From positions 598,451-644,927 of the forward strand of contig WELB01000068.1 of assembly GCA_009602725.1 (NCBI GenBank): a stretch of DNA of 46,477 nucleotides. The letters run 5' to 3'. Numbering within the stretch: the first letter of the stretch is position 1; each line of letters opens with the position of its first letter. Source of the DNA: Spirogloea muscicola. Lineage: Eukaryota; Streptophyta; Zygnematophyceae; Spirogloeales; Spirogloeaceae. Of this stretch, positions 12,136 to 23,220 are shown piece by piece. Both the position numbers and the translations under genes were made by a program. The notes under the pieces are model-generated. The model worked only from the letters and a program-made list of their open reading frames with translations. It ran no database searches and was not told the origin of the DNA.

Positions 12136-12409
12136 GCGCGGCCAGATTAACTGGTGGCTGGGAGAGGCCAGCCCAAAGAGAAGGGCTTTCCTTTCGTCCT
12201 TTGTTCATTCTTTTCTGGGCTGGCTTTTTCCAGCCCCTATCGAAGAAGAAGTGGCTCTCCCAATGGGGGCAAGGGCTGTGAGAAGCCAGCCCGAAAAGAA
12301 TTGACAAGGTTCGAAGGGGCCAAACTACGAGCTAAGCAGCGACTGCGGGGCCTGAAGAGGCTATGGCAGAACGGGGGAGGATGGACCACACTTAGTAGTT
12401 ACGAGTGAG
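12136..12409. repeat. Cluster of short LINE-tail repeats
   Basis: Several short units are joined here: one starting AAGCGCGGCCAGATTAACTG at about 12131, a plus-oriented tail with GGGCTGGCTTTTTCCAGCCC near 12216, and a 90-bp block at 12244-12333 that recurs without a mismatch at 23125-23214. All carry the GGGCTGG...CCAGCC hairpin of the LINE 3' UTR. Confidence 0.7.
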
Positions 12410-13060
12410 GAGCCTCACGTCCGACCTATCCTCAATGGGCGAGCGGGGGGCAAGCGCGGCCAGATTAACTGGTGGCTGGGAGAGGCCAGCCCAAAAGAAC
12501 GGACAAGGTCTGAAGGAGTCGGAGTGCTAAGGACTGAGACAGCAGTAAGCAAACACTCAGTAACCTCTCGTCAGTAGATGCGGATCTGAGTAGCTAGCAG
12601 GCGGAAAGACGTCGCCCTGACGGGAGCCGGAGGCCGCCGCCAGAGCGCGGCCTGCGCGCAAGTGGACCGCAAAAGCTAGGGACCGCTGCAAAGAGACGGC
12701 CAGGCGCATCCGGAAAACTTGGGCGAGGGACCCGGCGACATGGAAGCCAGGCTGCTCGCCCTGCTGCCCGTGGCGGCGGGCCGCTGCTCGGCTCGCGAGG
12801 CGGTGAAGGAGGTCCAGCCATTTGGCGCCAAAGGCGCCGTGTACGTCGACGGCGAGTGGGATAAACTCGTCGCCTACCGGGTGATCCGAGTACTTGCGCT
12901 CCATTGCGGCGGCCGCTTGGCGGACGGCGTAGCCCGCCTCCTCCGCCGAGCGTGTAGCGCTCCAACCATCGTGGGCGGGAGTGAGGGCCCGCCTCGTTGT
13001 GGATGCCCTCGCGAAACACGTGGCAGCTGTCAGTCAGAACGAGCGACGCCAAGCCCGCCA
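12410..13060 (-). mobile_element. 5'-truncated LINE family-1 copy with C-terminal endonuclease region
   Basis: On the minus strand, translation of roughly 13000-12560 gives MERKYSDHPVGDEFIPLAVD, then VHGAFGAKWLDLLHRLAS, AGSLAQVFRMRLAVSLQRS and HLRAGRALAAAS before a stop near 12557. The large LINE has KYADHPREDEFFPLAIDTHG and LAQVYWMRLAVSLQRS in the same order. The RLE end is reached only after a frame change near 12905, so the copy is dead. Its 3' UTR continues to about 12410. It abuts the promoter region of the ABC ATPase gene. Confidence 0.75.
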
Positions 13061-13328
13061 TAGTCGTTGCCGCTGCTTCCCCCCCCGCGACCCCGCGACC
13101 ATTGTGACCGTCCGATCTCGCGATGCCGCGCGCCTGATCCGACGGCGGGGCCGGCGCGCCAGGAGCTCCGGCGAGGGCCGCCCGATGCGCGCACCCGATT
13201 CCGACGGCCTCCCCGCGCCGCCGGGGCGCCTCCGCTCGGGACGGCACGCGCGCGCGGGAGCGTCCTCGCCTGGTACGGACTCGCGAGCGAGCGAGCGGCC
13301 AGCGGGCAGGACGCACCGCCCCCCGCTC

Positions 13329-14841
13329 ATGACCTCGCGCGCGGCCAACGGCGGCGACGAGACCGTCGGCCTGCTCACCAAGCTCAGCCGCTCGCTCAGC
13401 CGCCGCCACACCTCCCTGCGCGTCCGCGAGCCCTTCGCCGGCCCCAAGCTCACCGTCCGCAGCCTGTCGCGCACCGTTGCCAGCGGCGACCGCATCCTCA
13501 GCGACATCAGCCTCGACGTCAAGGCCGGCGAGATCGTCGCCCTCATCGGCCCCAGCGGCAGTGGCAAGTCCACCCTCCTCCGCGCCCTCAACCGCCTGTG
13601 GGAGCCCGCCGAAGACTCCATCTTCCTCGACGGCCAGGACATCACCCAGCTCCCAGTCGTGCAAGTCAGGCGCCGCGTTGGCATGCTCTTCCAGACCGCG
13701 AGCTTGTTCGACGGTGCGCCCCCGCCATCACCTCCACTGTCTGCCTTGCCTCACCATCTCAGCTGAGACCTCATTCACTGGAGCAAATTTATTGGTGTGA
13801 TTGCCAGCTAGTATTACCACTAACCCAGTGCAGGGTTGTTCTGCCGGAGCCTTGACATGAAAATGCTCAGCTTCCAACATCCCCACAGCATCATTGCAGG
13901 CACTGTCAAGGACAATCTGCACTTTGGGCCCAGCTTGCAGAACAAGAGCCTGACAGACGAGGAAGTGGTGGAGCTCCTGGCCTTAGCTAACCTGGACGAT
14001 TCCTTTGCCTCCAAGTCCACGATTGGCTTGTCTGGAGGGCAGGCGCAGCGTGTGGCTCTTGCACGTGCCCTTGCCAACCATCCCGAGGTGTCCAAGCCGT
14101 GCATGATGTCCATCTCGTTCACCTTCACCCTGCCTTTGCATGGCGTTGATCTCCTTGAAGATTGCTTGGCCCAACTCTGCTTGCAACCTCCTGGCTTGTG
14201 GAGCCATGCAAGCCTGCACCCCTTCGTGCAGTCTATGCAAGAGCCTTCTTGCAAAGCCAAGTGTTAGCCCCCTTGGCTCTCAAGAGGAGAAGCAAGACTC
14301 CCAGATCTTTGGCTGTGCAGGCGGCTGTCTGTCAGCCATGTTGGTAATCGTGGTCATCAAGCAGCCCTCATATATTCCTCATCCATTCTATATGCAGGTT
14401 TTGCTTCTTGATGAGCCAACAAGCGCTTTAGATCCAGCTGCTACCCTGCGCATTGAGGAGATCATTAAGGAGCTTCGAGCTAAGACTGGCTTGACCTGCG
14501 TCTGGGTCTCTCACAGGTCAGCTGTCAGGAGCTGCCCGGGTCATGCAGCACTCGTCTAGGAGCTGCAAATATGTCATCAAGTCAACTCTTGACAGCCTCC
14601 GAGCATTGTCGGTACAGCATGATCCTGATCATCATTGACAACTGCGTGCAACTTTGCTCGCTGCTGAGAGGAGGAATCCGTCCCATGTGGCAGTGCTGAG
14701 CAGGTCGAGAGAGTCGCGGATCGCGTAATTCTCCTGGTCAAGGGTGCGATTGTGGATACCTGCTCACCGGAGGAGCTGCGTCAGAAGGACCATCCGCTTG
14801 TCAGGCAGTTCATGGAGGGCACGCTCGTCAGTGAGGCTTAA
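13329..14841 (+). CDS. FetA/STAR1-like ABC transporter ATPase
   Basis: This nucleotide-binding subunit belongs to the YbbL/FetA-STAR1 group, which pairs with UPF0014 (FetB/STAR2-ALS3) permeases in metal tolerance. Exons 13329-13713, 13900-14087, 14398-14516 and 14694-14841 join in frame to 279 residues. Walker A GPSGSGKST is at residues 74-82, the signature LSGGQ at 172-176, Walker B LLLDEP with D196-E197, and the switch histidine in WVSHS at 230. An upstream in-frame ATG near 13184 could add about 48 residues rich in Arg/Ala/Pro, possibly a targeting peptide. The stop TAA at 14839-14841 is only 78 nt before the ATG of the permease on the same strand. A GTGAGG donor-like site 8 nt before the stop leaves open splicing into the next gene. 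Confidence 0.9.
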
Positions 14842-14919
14842 AATGGCTCCATTCTCATGACCAACTCCACCTGACATCCGCACTTCAGGCTTCACGTGCA
14901 AGCTTCACATCACCTTGGG

Positions 14920-16268
14920 ATGGCTGTACACTCAGCAGACATGCTTCTCCTCTACACCAGACTTGAGGACAAGATCATACCTGACGGTTTCTGGAAAGGC
15001 ATGCTTCAGCCCGTACTGGCACTTGCTTTAGTCGCAGGAGCAATATGTATTTCTGTATGGCAAGGGCTAGGACTAGGTAAAGACATGGCCTACTCTGTTA
15101 CCCGAGCGTTTGTTCAGGTTTGTACTGTACTACCCAACAGGACGCAAATGCTTGCTGTCATCCTTCTTCATTGTGCCCTCTAGCTCCTGAAAAATGACTA
15201 TGTGCTTACCACACATTTTGATTGCCAGAACTTGTGCTGACTCAAGGACTGTTAGCAGCATAGTCAAGGGTAATCAATTGAAATTGCTGCTCTTTCAGCT
15301 CACAGACATGCTCCCTGTGTTTGCAGCTCATCATTGTTGGATTCCTCCTTGACTTCATCTTCAAGGAAAATAGGACAATATGGATATTTGTTGCCTATGT
15401 GATGATGGTGAGTTGCTTTGACATTTAGAAACACATATTGGCAAGCGACATTGACCAACGGTGTCAGTGAAATCCTTGCATCAGGGGGTAGTGCTTATGT
15501 CCTGCTATGGCAAGCGGGTCATCAGAGGATTCTCTCACGCTGGAGCAAGTTGCTGTGCAGACTGTTGTGGCAGGCTCCACCGCAGGCAACAGAGCCAAAC
15601 TTGTGCCAAAGTCTCAGGCCATTGCTACTATATCCATCTTGGCGGGGACGGCCATTTGTATGAGCGTCCTGGTAGCTCTGAAAATCTTCGACTTCACGCC
15701 GCGCTACATCATCCCCATTAGCGGCATGATGGTAGGCAATGCCATGACTGTGGTTGGCGTGACAATGAAGAGGTTGCGTGAAGACATACGACAGCAGCAG
15801 CAGCTGATTGAGGCTGCTCTGGCATTGGGAGCAACTCCAGGCCAGGCTATCATGAAGCAGGTACGCTCACCTCGGAGTTTCTTGCAGCTGCACAGCAGCT
15901 GAAGCTGATGGCGACCAAGTCGTAGTGTCGAGTGCTCAGCATTGACTGCTTTGAGTGCTTATCATTGACTTTATTAGAATCCTGAAGCTTCACTCCTTGG
16001 GCAGGTCCGGAGGTCATTGACGCTTGCGTTGGCGCCTGTCTTGGACAATGCAAAGACAATGGGCTTAATCTCGCTCCCCGGTGCAATGACGGGCCTCATC
16101 ATGGGAGGTGCATCACCTTTGGAAGCCATACAGTTGCAGATTACTGTGCTCAACGTGCTCATTGGGGCCGCCACCTTCAGCTCGCTGTTGGCCACCTACC
16201 TTACCTGGCCCCAGTTTTTCTCCGGAACTTACCAGCTCAAAACAGAAGCTCTTTTCGCAGATTCCTAG
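14920..16268 (+). CDS. FetB/STAR2 (UPF0014)-like ABC permease
   Basis: This is the membrane partner of the ATPase just upstream. Exons 14920-15117, 15327-15407, 15561-15860 and 16005-16268 join in frame to 280 residues, the family's usual size. Hydrophobic segments include LQPVLALALVAGAICISVW, LIIVGFLLDFIF, ATISILAGTAICMSVLVAL and the C-terminal LNVLIGAATFSSLLATYLTW. Family signatures visible are STAGNRAKLVPKS, FTPRYIIPISGMMVGNAM, EAALALGATPGQAI and SLPGAMTGLIMGGASPLEA. Stop is TAG. The adjacency and orientation copy the bacterial fetAB arrangement. The ATG at 14920 is the first in frame; if transcripts splice across from the ATPase, the true start would be upstream. Confidence 0.92.
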
Positions 16269-16284
16269 TGGACTCGTAAACATT

Positions 16285-16289
16285 TGTAA
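16285..16289 (+). promoter_or_regulatory. Candidate TGTAA polyadenylation signal
   Basis: TGTAA, the usual green-algal poly(A) signal, lies 16 nt after the permease stop, with another TGTAA near 16382. The second position is more typical for a 3' UTR. This rests on a five-base match only. Confidence 0.25.
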
Positions 16290-17859
16290 ACACATTATGC
16301 ACACATGGAACCTGCCAATGAAGATCTGCGGCTACTGTTCTGCTAAGGCCACTCCAGCCTGCTTAATGGTAGCCTCTTCTGTGTAAATTGGTCATCTCAA
16401 CATCGTGTCTTTGCAACTTAGTTCACAATTTTGCTGCGGTTACTAGTTTTTTGTCTTAGGGTACGGAAAAAGATGCTCAGGACATCTTTATCCTCCAGAT
16501 TTAGTCTTTGCAAGGGGCACTGAGCATGAAGTTGTGGTCTTGTTTGCACCCCGCAATCCGCATTTTTAGACGCTTTTGAGTTGTGCATGTGTAAAGGGAC
16601 AAACCATCCAATGAGGTGAAGCTGACTGCTGCTGTCGTTCAGCACTACTGGCCAGCTCATGCTGCAATTGCAATGACTGCTTCTGCTGCTAGTACTGTAA
16701 GCCCTTTGACATGTGAGAGATGACTATCGCGCAGTCGCTATTGTGAATTACATGAGCTTCATCTTGTAGTATGCATGTCACTCAGGAAATCTTCTATGGC
16801 GTTGACATTTCAACATTTGACCTGGACTCAAGATGGCTGCCGATGTTTGCATTCCTTCAAAGTTTCCTTAAAAATCTCATTACCACGAAAATATTATGTT
16901 GGATTGCCTACCAAACGATGCTTGTACACAGTATTAGATCACCCCCATATAGACAGAAAATCACGAGAGCAGTTCGAGATATAAGAAAAAGGGTCCTTCA
17001 AGTGAGGTATAACCTGGTAAACGTCTGAAAGAAGTAGGTACAAAACACTAAGGCTAATCAACACTACAAACCGTCAGTCATCAGAGGCCACCTAATATGC
17101 AGGTGGGCTTGTGCACTTCCTTGGCAACCTGCCCGGCAGCATTGGCTGTCCTAAGCACTTCCTCTAGTACAGTGCAGCACTGGTGGAGAAGCAGGCCCAA
17201 GAGGTGACGTGTTCAGATCAAGTTCGTCCGCAGAGTGGGGTAAAGAGTTGTAATCTCCAGATGATCGATGCTGCTAACCTGAATTCACATACCCGGAGCT
17301 GACACGCAAATTCCAATACCGGTGCAGGGACTCTCAGAAAGAAGGGCTCAAGGCAGCTGAGGATACCGCCAAGTGCAGACCCAAGGTTCAGATATGAAGC
17401 AAACATCTTATTAAAATTGATGGATTCTTGCTACTGAAGAAAGAAGAGGAGGGCAGCCTCAAAGCAAGCAACTATTTTGCCAACCAGCCATGACTTCTAA
17501 GGAAGAACCGAAAACGATACAGCAATAAGATGTCAACATGACACTTCAAACAGATATAGGGGCATCTTCTATATGAGATTTGTATGTTCTTTGCTAGAAA
17601 GTCAACAGTGGAAGAAAGATCTGGAAAGGGTCAACCAAAGAATGGATGACCGAGGATTAAGGGCTTGAACCTTATTCTGCTGACTCATCACATATTTATT
17701 GCAAAGAAATATTGAGTGGTGCTTTGATATGCTTGTGCCCATGCTTGATGCTCTGTGCTGAATATGGCTGTGCTTCGTGCCTCTGAAATTCACTGCTTGA
17801 TCACGCTCGATGTTGGTCCTGTCTCGTCTCTCTTTTTCCTTCTCTTCTTTTCTTGTCAG
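16290..17859. other. AT-richer spacer with no recognised gene
   Basis: I recognise no exon, RNA gene or clear repeat. A short plus-strand open frame at 16771-17028 has no family resemblance. Base composition is clearly more AT-rich than in the exons, like the introns of this window. Confidence 0.5.
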
Positions 17860-18640
17860 AAAGAACTTCCATCCTTTCAATAGCCATGTACAAGGAGTGC
17901 AAGTGTTGAACGGATTACTCTGCTTTCTGGATGATTTGCATTTCTTCGGAGTTGACGATCCTACTGGAGTTCTTGGAATATGCAGGACATCTCCCTCAGA
18001 AGAAGTTGTGGAAGTGAACAATGTCATGCCTATCACCACGGATGCCCAGGGACGTCATCATCGCCGCACTCTTGACATTGTGGGCGTGCAACCTGGTGGA
18101 GGACCACGAGCCTTGGTTGATGTGGTTATTATGGAGGCTTATCAAGGTCCAGCATCGACGCACATTGCTGGCCACAGAGTGGGCAGTGCAGAACAAAGAA
18201 AGCTGCAGCACTACTTCGATTACCCCCAATGCGATCAGCTCTTGCCAGCTGCAGTCGACATCTTTGGCTGTTTAGGTCCTCGTTTCCACACTCTCCTTCA
18301 GAATATTGCTTATATAGGCTATGCACGACTGCAGATGGGTTTCCGGCTGAGATGGGCTTGCCAGCTGCATATCTGTCGTTCTTGCGACGACGAGTTTCGG
18401 CGCCTGTTTGCAGCGTGCTCAGGCTAATGCATTGCACCAGAAAGCTGGGCGAGCTCTACTTTGTGGCAGAAGGGCTTCGTATTTGCCATCTAATATTCAG
18501 GCGTTGATTAGCGACCTTCACGTATTGACCCGTGGTTACTGAGCGGGTCAATCTGCTGTGGGCGATGTGCGTCTGTAGATGTGCTTGCCTCTGTACTTGG
18601 CCATTTGGCCTGCCTTTGTTTCAAATACACAAAAATTGCC
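17860..18640 (+). mobile_element. LINE family-2 fragment: restriction-like endonuclease end and 3' tail
   Basis: The plus-strand frame at about 18040-18420 reads RRTLDIVGVQPGGGPRALVD, VVIMEAYQGP, EQRKLQHYFDYPQCDQLLPA and AVDIFGCLG. This aligns block by block with the endonuclease domain of the large LINE (RRVDLVATPQAGGPRLILD; LKYADHPREDEFFPLAIDTH), but is clearly a different family. The core D...(L/V)DVV of the PD-(D/E)XK fold is visible. The C-terminal piece changes frame near 18350. Non-coding sequence to about 18615 (including GAGCGGGTCAATCTGC) also occurs in the inverted copy at 23.5-24.2 kb, so it is the element's tail. Confidence 0.75.
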
Positions 18641-19184
18641 GTCAGAAGAGTTACTTATCGGCTAGTCCCTGAAGTTAACTTTGCTAGACTCTGTTCAAAA
18701 GCCTCAGCATCTTTGTATCCTCTACTCAGTCTCCTAAAGTGGGCGTTTGCTCGTCTGGAGGACCAGCAGACCGCTCCTACAACCCACTGGGCTATGTTAG
18801 TATCCAGCCCAACCTGCTGGTTCATGCATTGTCACATCGAACATTCGCCCCCCCCCCAATCCCTTCTTGACCGGTCTTCCATTCGACTATCATTGCACCT
18901 AGAATTGAACTGGAATTATGGTGATCACGAATGATGACTCTGTCTCCGGAGGTGAAGTGCCTCCACGAAGCGGAACACATAGAGAAGAAAATTGAAACAA
19001 CAAATGCACCAAAGGAACTATGAATACAGGAGAAGTCTGGACCCACGCTCACCTTCTCAAAACTGTGTGACAACTGGAGGCTGCCTGGCCGAGTATGAGC
19101 TGCCTGATGACATACTTGAGTGCTGGAGGCTTCAGAGTCTTGTGGTCAGCCTCTTTATAGTGTCCTGATAGACCGCCGAGCTCT
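18641..19184. other. Spacer downstream of the nucleoside hydrolase gene
   Basis: It holds a poly-C tract of 10 bases near 18850 and probably the 3' UTR of the minus-strand gene. I see no coding exon. Confidence 0.5.
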
Positions 19185-22100
19185 TCAGAGTTCAGCCGCA
19201 GAAACATTAGCGGCCTCCCACAGTGGGGATGTACTGACAGGATCAGAAGCAGTTGTTGCTCCACTTACGCAAGCAGCAGCATCAGCTGCGTCAATTCCAG
19301 CCAGAGTAGTATCCCAAAAGACGTCTACGTCCATGCTACGAGCCACTTGACAATTTGGTGCTTTCCCACTTTGTTGCCAAATGTCACACACGGTCTGCCC
19401 TGCGCTCAGCTGCGGAGACAAGACAAGGCTGTCACAGGCTGTCACAGAGCACTATTTGCATGCAGGAAGCACATAAGCATAGGGCTCTGTGCAGTATCTT
19501 GCTAAAGATACTGCTGATGGCTACGTGCATAGCACTGGTTGGCAGTAGTCCATGATCAATATTGCAAACAGCTCATCATATAATAAATGCATGTAGTACC
19601 TCACTTGTTGTCTCCACATCCACACGCAGGTGCTGAGTCTGGAAGAGAGAGCAAACCAAGAGATGCCTGCCTGAGTTCAAGAGAATTCATTCGGCCAACA
19701 GCTTTACCTCACAAAAGTGAAAGGCAGAGCACAATTACCTTGAAGATTTGAGGAGCGATCACAAATACCACTGCACAAGGATCATGGAGTGGTGGAAATT
19801 TACAGCCAAAGACAGCCTTGTATGTCTCTGTGAAGAAGAGTAGTAGATCTGCTACTGCACACAGGCCGGGTTGCACGACATTGCTCAACTGAGGTTGCAG
19901 AGTCCTTGCACAGCTTGCGAGGATCTTCTACAAACAAACGGCTTTATAAAATGCAATGGCTTGGAGATCAAGGGTGTAGGAGTAGTGCTATGAGGTCGAT
20001 CCCAGATGCTCTTAGGAGATGCTCAGTGCCATACCAAGCCTCCTGAAGTGCGTTGGCTTCCGCGTCAAAACTCGCTCTAGGATCTCTGAGGTAACAAGTG
20101 CGGTGTGTGTGACCTGCAGCAGAAGTTTTCTCACTGCGCGTTAAGTTTTTCATGGTGCACTGCAGGCTGAGGGAGTGCAGTAGCTGCAGTGAGGAAAAAA
20201 CACAGATCGGCTGAGGAGTCTGCTCAAGGCTACCAAGATACGAGGGACCCATGTCTTCTACGCGTCTATGTGAAATAGACATTCTCAGCATTAAGAACGT
20301 CCACTTGGGGATAGCAGCAGCGTCGATGAATAGAAAGCATCCTTGGGCAGAGTAGCAGTCAGGCACTAGCATGCTCAAGCAGAGAAGTCATAAAGACCTC
20401 CAGGGGGATCATAGTCACTGGAGCTTGAGACTGCAGTACCATCTTCGCAGCCTCCGGATCACACTGCACACATTATGCAGGTGTATGCTTCTTTGAGGAC
20501 CACAGCATGCGTGCTTCGAGACAAGTGTGCAGAGCATGAGCCACCTCGATTAAGTACCCTTGCAGAGCTTGTGCAGGGCATCACGAGATACATGCAGGCA
20601 GCGTCAGCCTCCTCTGCAAAAGCATGGTAAATCACGCTGCACAGAAGCCAATTGCTGACCTGGATATTGAACTCCATGACTGGCCCTGCAGGTGGAAAGC
20701 ACCGAACACTATTCTTAGCCTCACGTGATTTGCATGCACCTAACTTCCTTTTAGTCATGATGGACCTGCAGTCGTGAGCTGTGGTCATGGGGTTTTTCTC
20801 AAGGCCTTGACCAGTCATCTCAGGCCTGCTTTGCCGCTCTGGTTGCAAGCTTGCTATCTGGATGACAGACGAGGCCAAAAGCGGCGGGTTGCCATTTGAC
20901 CACCTCACCCGTATTTCCAAGGCCTAGACATCCACCTGTATCGGATAAGGTTGTCAATCAGCCTTGCAAACATGACCTTCTTCTTGCAGGCTGCTTAGGA
21001 TTTCAGGCCCGCTTGACATTCACCACATCTCGAGAAAGTATGAAGACAGCGAGCATGACAGGACGCAGGAGCAAGCCCCATGGATGTCCTGTTGCCCAAG
21101 TCTTGTGACTGCGGCAACACTGAGGAGAATGAGAAGTACAGTGCGCCACTACGTGCTCACCCATAAGTACAATCTGCCGCAGTCAGTGGTCGTCATGGCC
21201 ATGTAGTCAAACCATCGCAAAGTCAGGTGACATCCGAAGCCAGAGCTGGGCTGTGTTCTGCTAACATTCTTAATTACCCTGCGCTCCTCACAGTACTAAT
21301 AACAGAGACAGGATTGCTAGGATGATCGAAGGATGCTGGGTGGCAGAGCCACAGAACATGTTATACAGGGCCTCCAGAGTCGGGAAACAGCAGGCACCTC
21401 AATGCATGATGCTACCTCTGGGTAGAGGGCAAGAAGCATTGCAGCATTGGTAAGGGCGCCTGTACAGACGAGAGCAACTCTCTGCCTGGTCTTTCGTGCC
21501 TCCTCACTTGAGAAAGCCAGAGAGCAAGAGCATGTGAAGAATTTGCTGAGCTATTACTCAATGTATGAAACCTGTGAAGCCTTGGCGACTCAAACCTGCA
21601 GTGCATTGTGATCACTGTATGCACAGCAGCAGTACAGAGGGCGCACCAGGCACTGAAGGCCGACATGATTGCATTGGCCATGACGGTGACGGCCTTCCCT
21701 TCCACGGGCTGGTGCGGAGAAGGCAGGATGGTTGGGCCGTCGAGCCCTGAATTGCCATGGATCTCAGGGCAAGACCGTCGAGGGCGCAGCAAGGGCTGCG
21801 CCTGGCCCTGCACCACACCTGCCGACCGGGATGCGGATGGGAGCAAGCGCAGCTTCAATGAACACAGAGAAGACCAACTCCTGTCACAGGCTGGGTGGCG
21901 TGGGCGAGAAAGAATGCGGCCGCTGATATTACGAGAGCGGCTGTAAAAGCCAGCCAGGTGCATACAGAGGGTGTTCATGACTATGTGAGCGGAGCCAGAG
22001 GCTAGGCAATGAGGGTGCTCTTCGCACCCTCGTATCAGCAATAGGAAGTCAGATAAGCTGAGGGGAGGAATGGAAATCCAAAGAGCAACCCATAGTAACC

Positions 22101-22531
22101 CAAGAGGGAGAGGTTGCAGAGCGTGGAGGCCGACGCACCCACGTCGCCTCTGCCGCAGAGGTGGAGCACCTTGAGTGCGTTGGCAGTCACCCGGGCCACC
22201 TGTGCCAACAGAGCGTGCGCGACTGAGCAGTGACGGAATCGATGGCAGCCTGGCCCCAGCCGGATGAAGTGAGGGGCCCGCGGGAGGCGGAGGAGCCTTT
22301 TGCTCACGTCCTGGTTGCCGTGCACGGTGCTGACGCCGAGGAGCCTCAAAGCGGGGCTGTGAGCGGCCAGGAGGATGGCGATGGCGTCGTCGTGCCCTGC
22401 GAGGAGCAGGTTGACGATCACCAGAGGCACGCACGGGTAGAGGAGAGAGGGGGGGGCCATGGCCCAGCCTTCACTGTGGCCGCACCAGGGTCGCAGTCCA
22501 GCCAGAGGGGCCGCGGCTGGGTGGTGGCCAT
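19185..22531 (-). CDS. Inosine/uridine-preferring nucleoside N-ribohydrolase
   Basis: These enzymes hydrolyse ribonucleosides to base and ribose in salvage, using a Ca2+-binding aspartate cluster. Supported minus-strand exons are 22486-22531, 22308-22396, 22139-22199, 21647-21818, 21416-21485, 21161-21173 (13 nt), 20660-20685, 20398-20463, 19739-19927, 19600-19638 and 19185-19409. Exon 1-2 give LDCDPGHDDAIAILLAAHSP, the catalytic DxDxxxDD signature at residues 12-19. Later blocks are VSTVHGNQD, CPEIHGNSGLDGP, VALVCTGALTNAAML, IVLMG, PVMEFNIQCDPEAAK, PPLHDPCAVVFVI, TQHLRVDVETTSE and VARSMDVDVFWD. Two stretches remain unresolved: around 21415-20690 (the loop before PVMEFNI) and 20397-19930 (after MIPLEV). 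The gene may be intact with extra small exons, or slightly damaged. It is flanked on both sides by LINE family-2 copies in opposite orientations. Confidence 0.85.
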
Positions 22532-22904
22532 GCCCGGCCCTCCGCTGCGCCTCCGACCTCCGCCGCCACCGCCACACAACGCACGGCTCCGCCTCCCGCC
22601 GCCTCGCCGCCTCGCCCAGGCGCAGCTCTCGGCTTTCAGCGCCTGCAGCTAGCGGGGCACGCGGATTGCTCGCGCCCCAGGGCTCCGCACAGTGTCCTGC
22701 GCTCGCCTACTGCTGCGCTTCAGCACGCTGCCCAGCAGGGGCAGCTGCAGGCAGCCGATGGAGGAGAGCGGCGGCAAGCGGTGCGACAGAGGTGTGGGAC
22801 CAGGCCTTGAGTGGCTGGCGGCCGTATCTGCAGCTCTCTGGTGACGCCAAGCTTGCAGATGGTAGCACAAGATCAGCGGAGCTGGAACTGGGTTAAGGAT
22901 TCGT

Positions 22905-23124
22905 GACAATTGGGATGACCTTCGTTCATCATTTTCCCATCAATCTTCGCAATGGACAGCAAGGTGAGCTGCGCAGCTTCAATGCTGCCGATCCGCTAGC
23001 CCAGGTGTTCCGCATGCGGCTCTCCATCTCAGGCTCATGCAGTGCACTTGCAAGCAGGCCGCGACTTGGCTGCTGCTTCTGGGCCTCGTCGAAGCAAGCG
23101 CGGCCAGATTAACTGGTGGCTGGG
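22905..23124 (+). mobile_element. Short LINE family-1 C-terminal fragment
   Basis: The frame at about 22970-23030 reads AADPLAQVFRMRLSIS, matching AAGSLAQVYWMRLAVS of the large LINE, then decays. It runs into a 3'-tail unit starting AAGCGCGGCCAGATTAACTG, also present twice near 12.1-12.5 kb. Confidence 0.6.
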
Positions 23125-23220
23125 AGAAGAAGTGGCTCTCCCAATGGGGGCAAGGGCTGTGAGAAGCCAGCCCGAAAAGAATTGACAAGGTTCGAAGGGG
23201 CCAAACTACGAGCTGGGAGA
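23117..23220. repeat. 90-bp tail repeat inserted in another repeat, with an 8-bp direct flank
   Basis: CTGGGAGA occurs at 23120-23127 and again at 23212-23219. Between them lies a unit that is base-for-base the same as 12244-12333 where they overlap. Removing the unit and one flank restores CTGGCTGGGAGAGGCCAGCC-like sequence, which exists uninterrupted near 12157 and 12475. This is the pattern of a target-site duplication around a small insertion. Confidence 0.75.

Noticed and set aside
12594-13664. 356-residue minus-strand open frame opposite the ABC ATPase
   Set aside because: Its first half is the mirror of the ATPase exon, which has clear Walker motifs on the plus strand; only the last part reflects the LINE fragment, in another frame.
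16771-17028. 85-residue plus-strand open frame after the permease
   Set aside because: No recognisable domain, no exon-like composition and no splice partners; it lies in AT-rich spacer.
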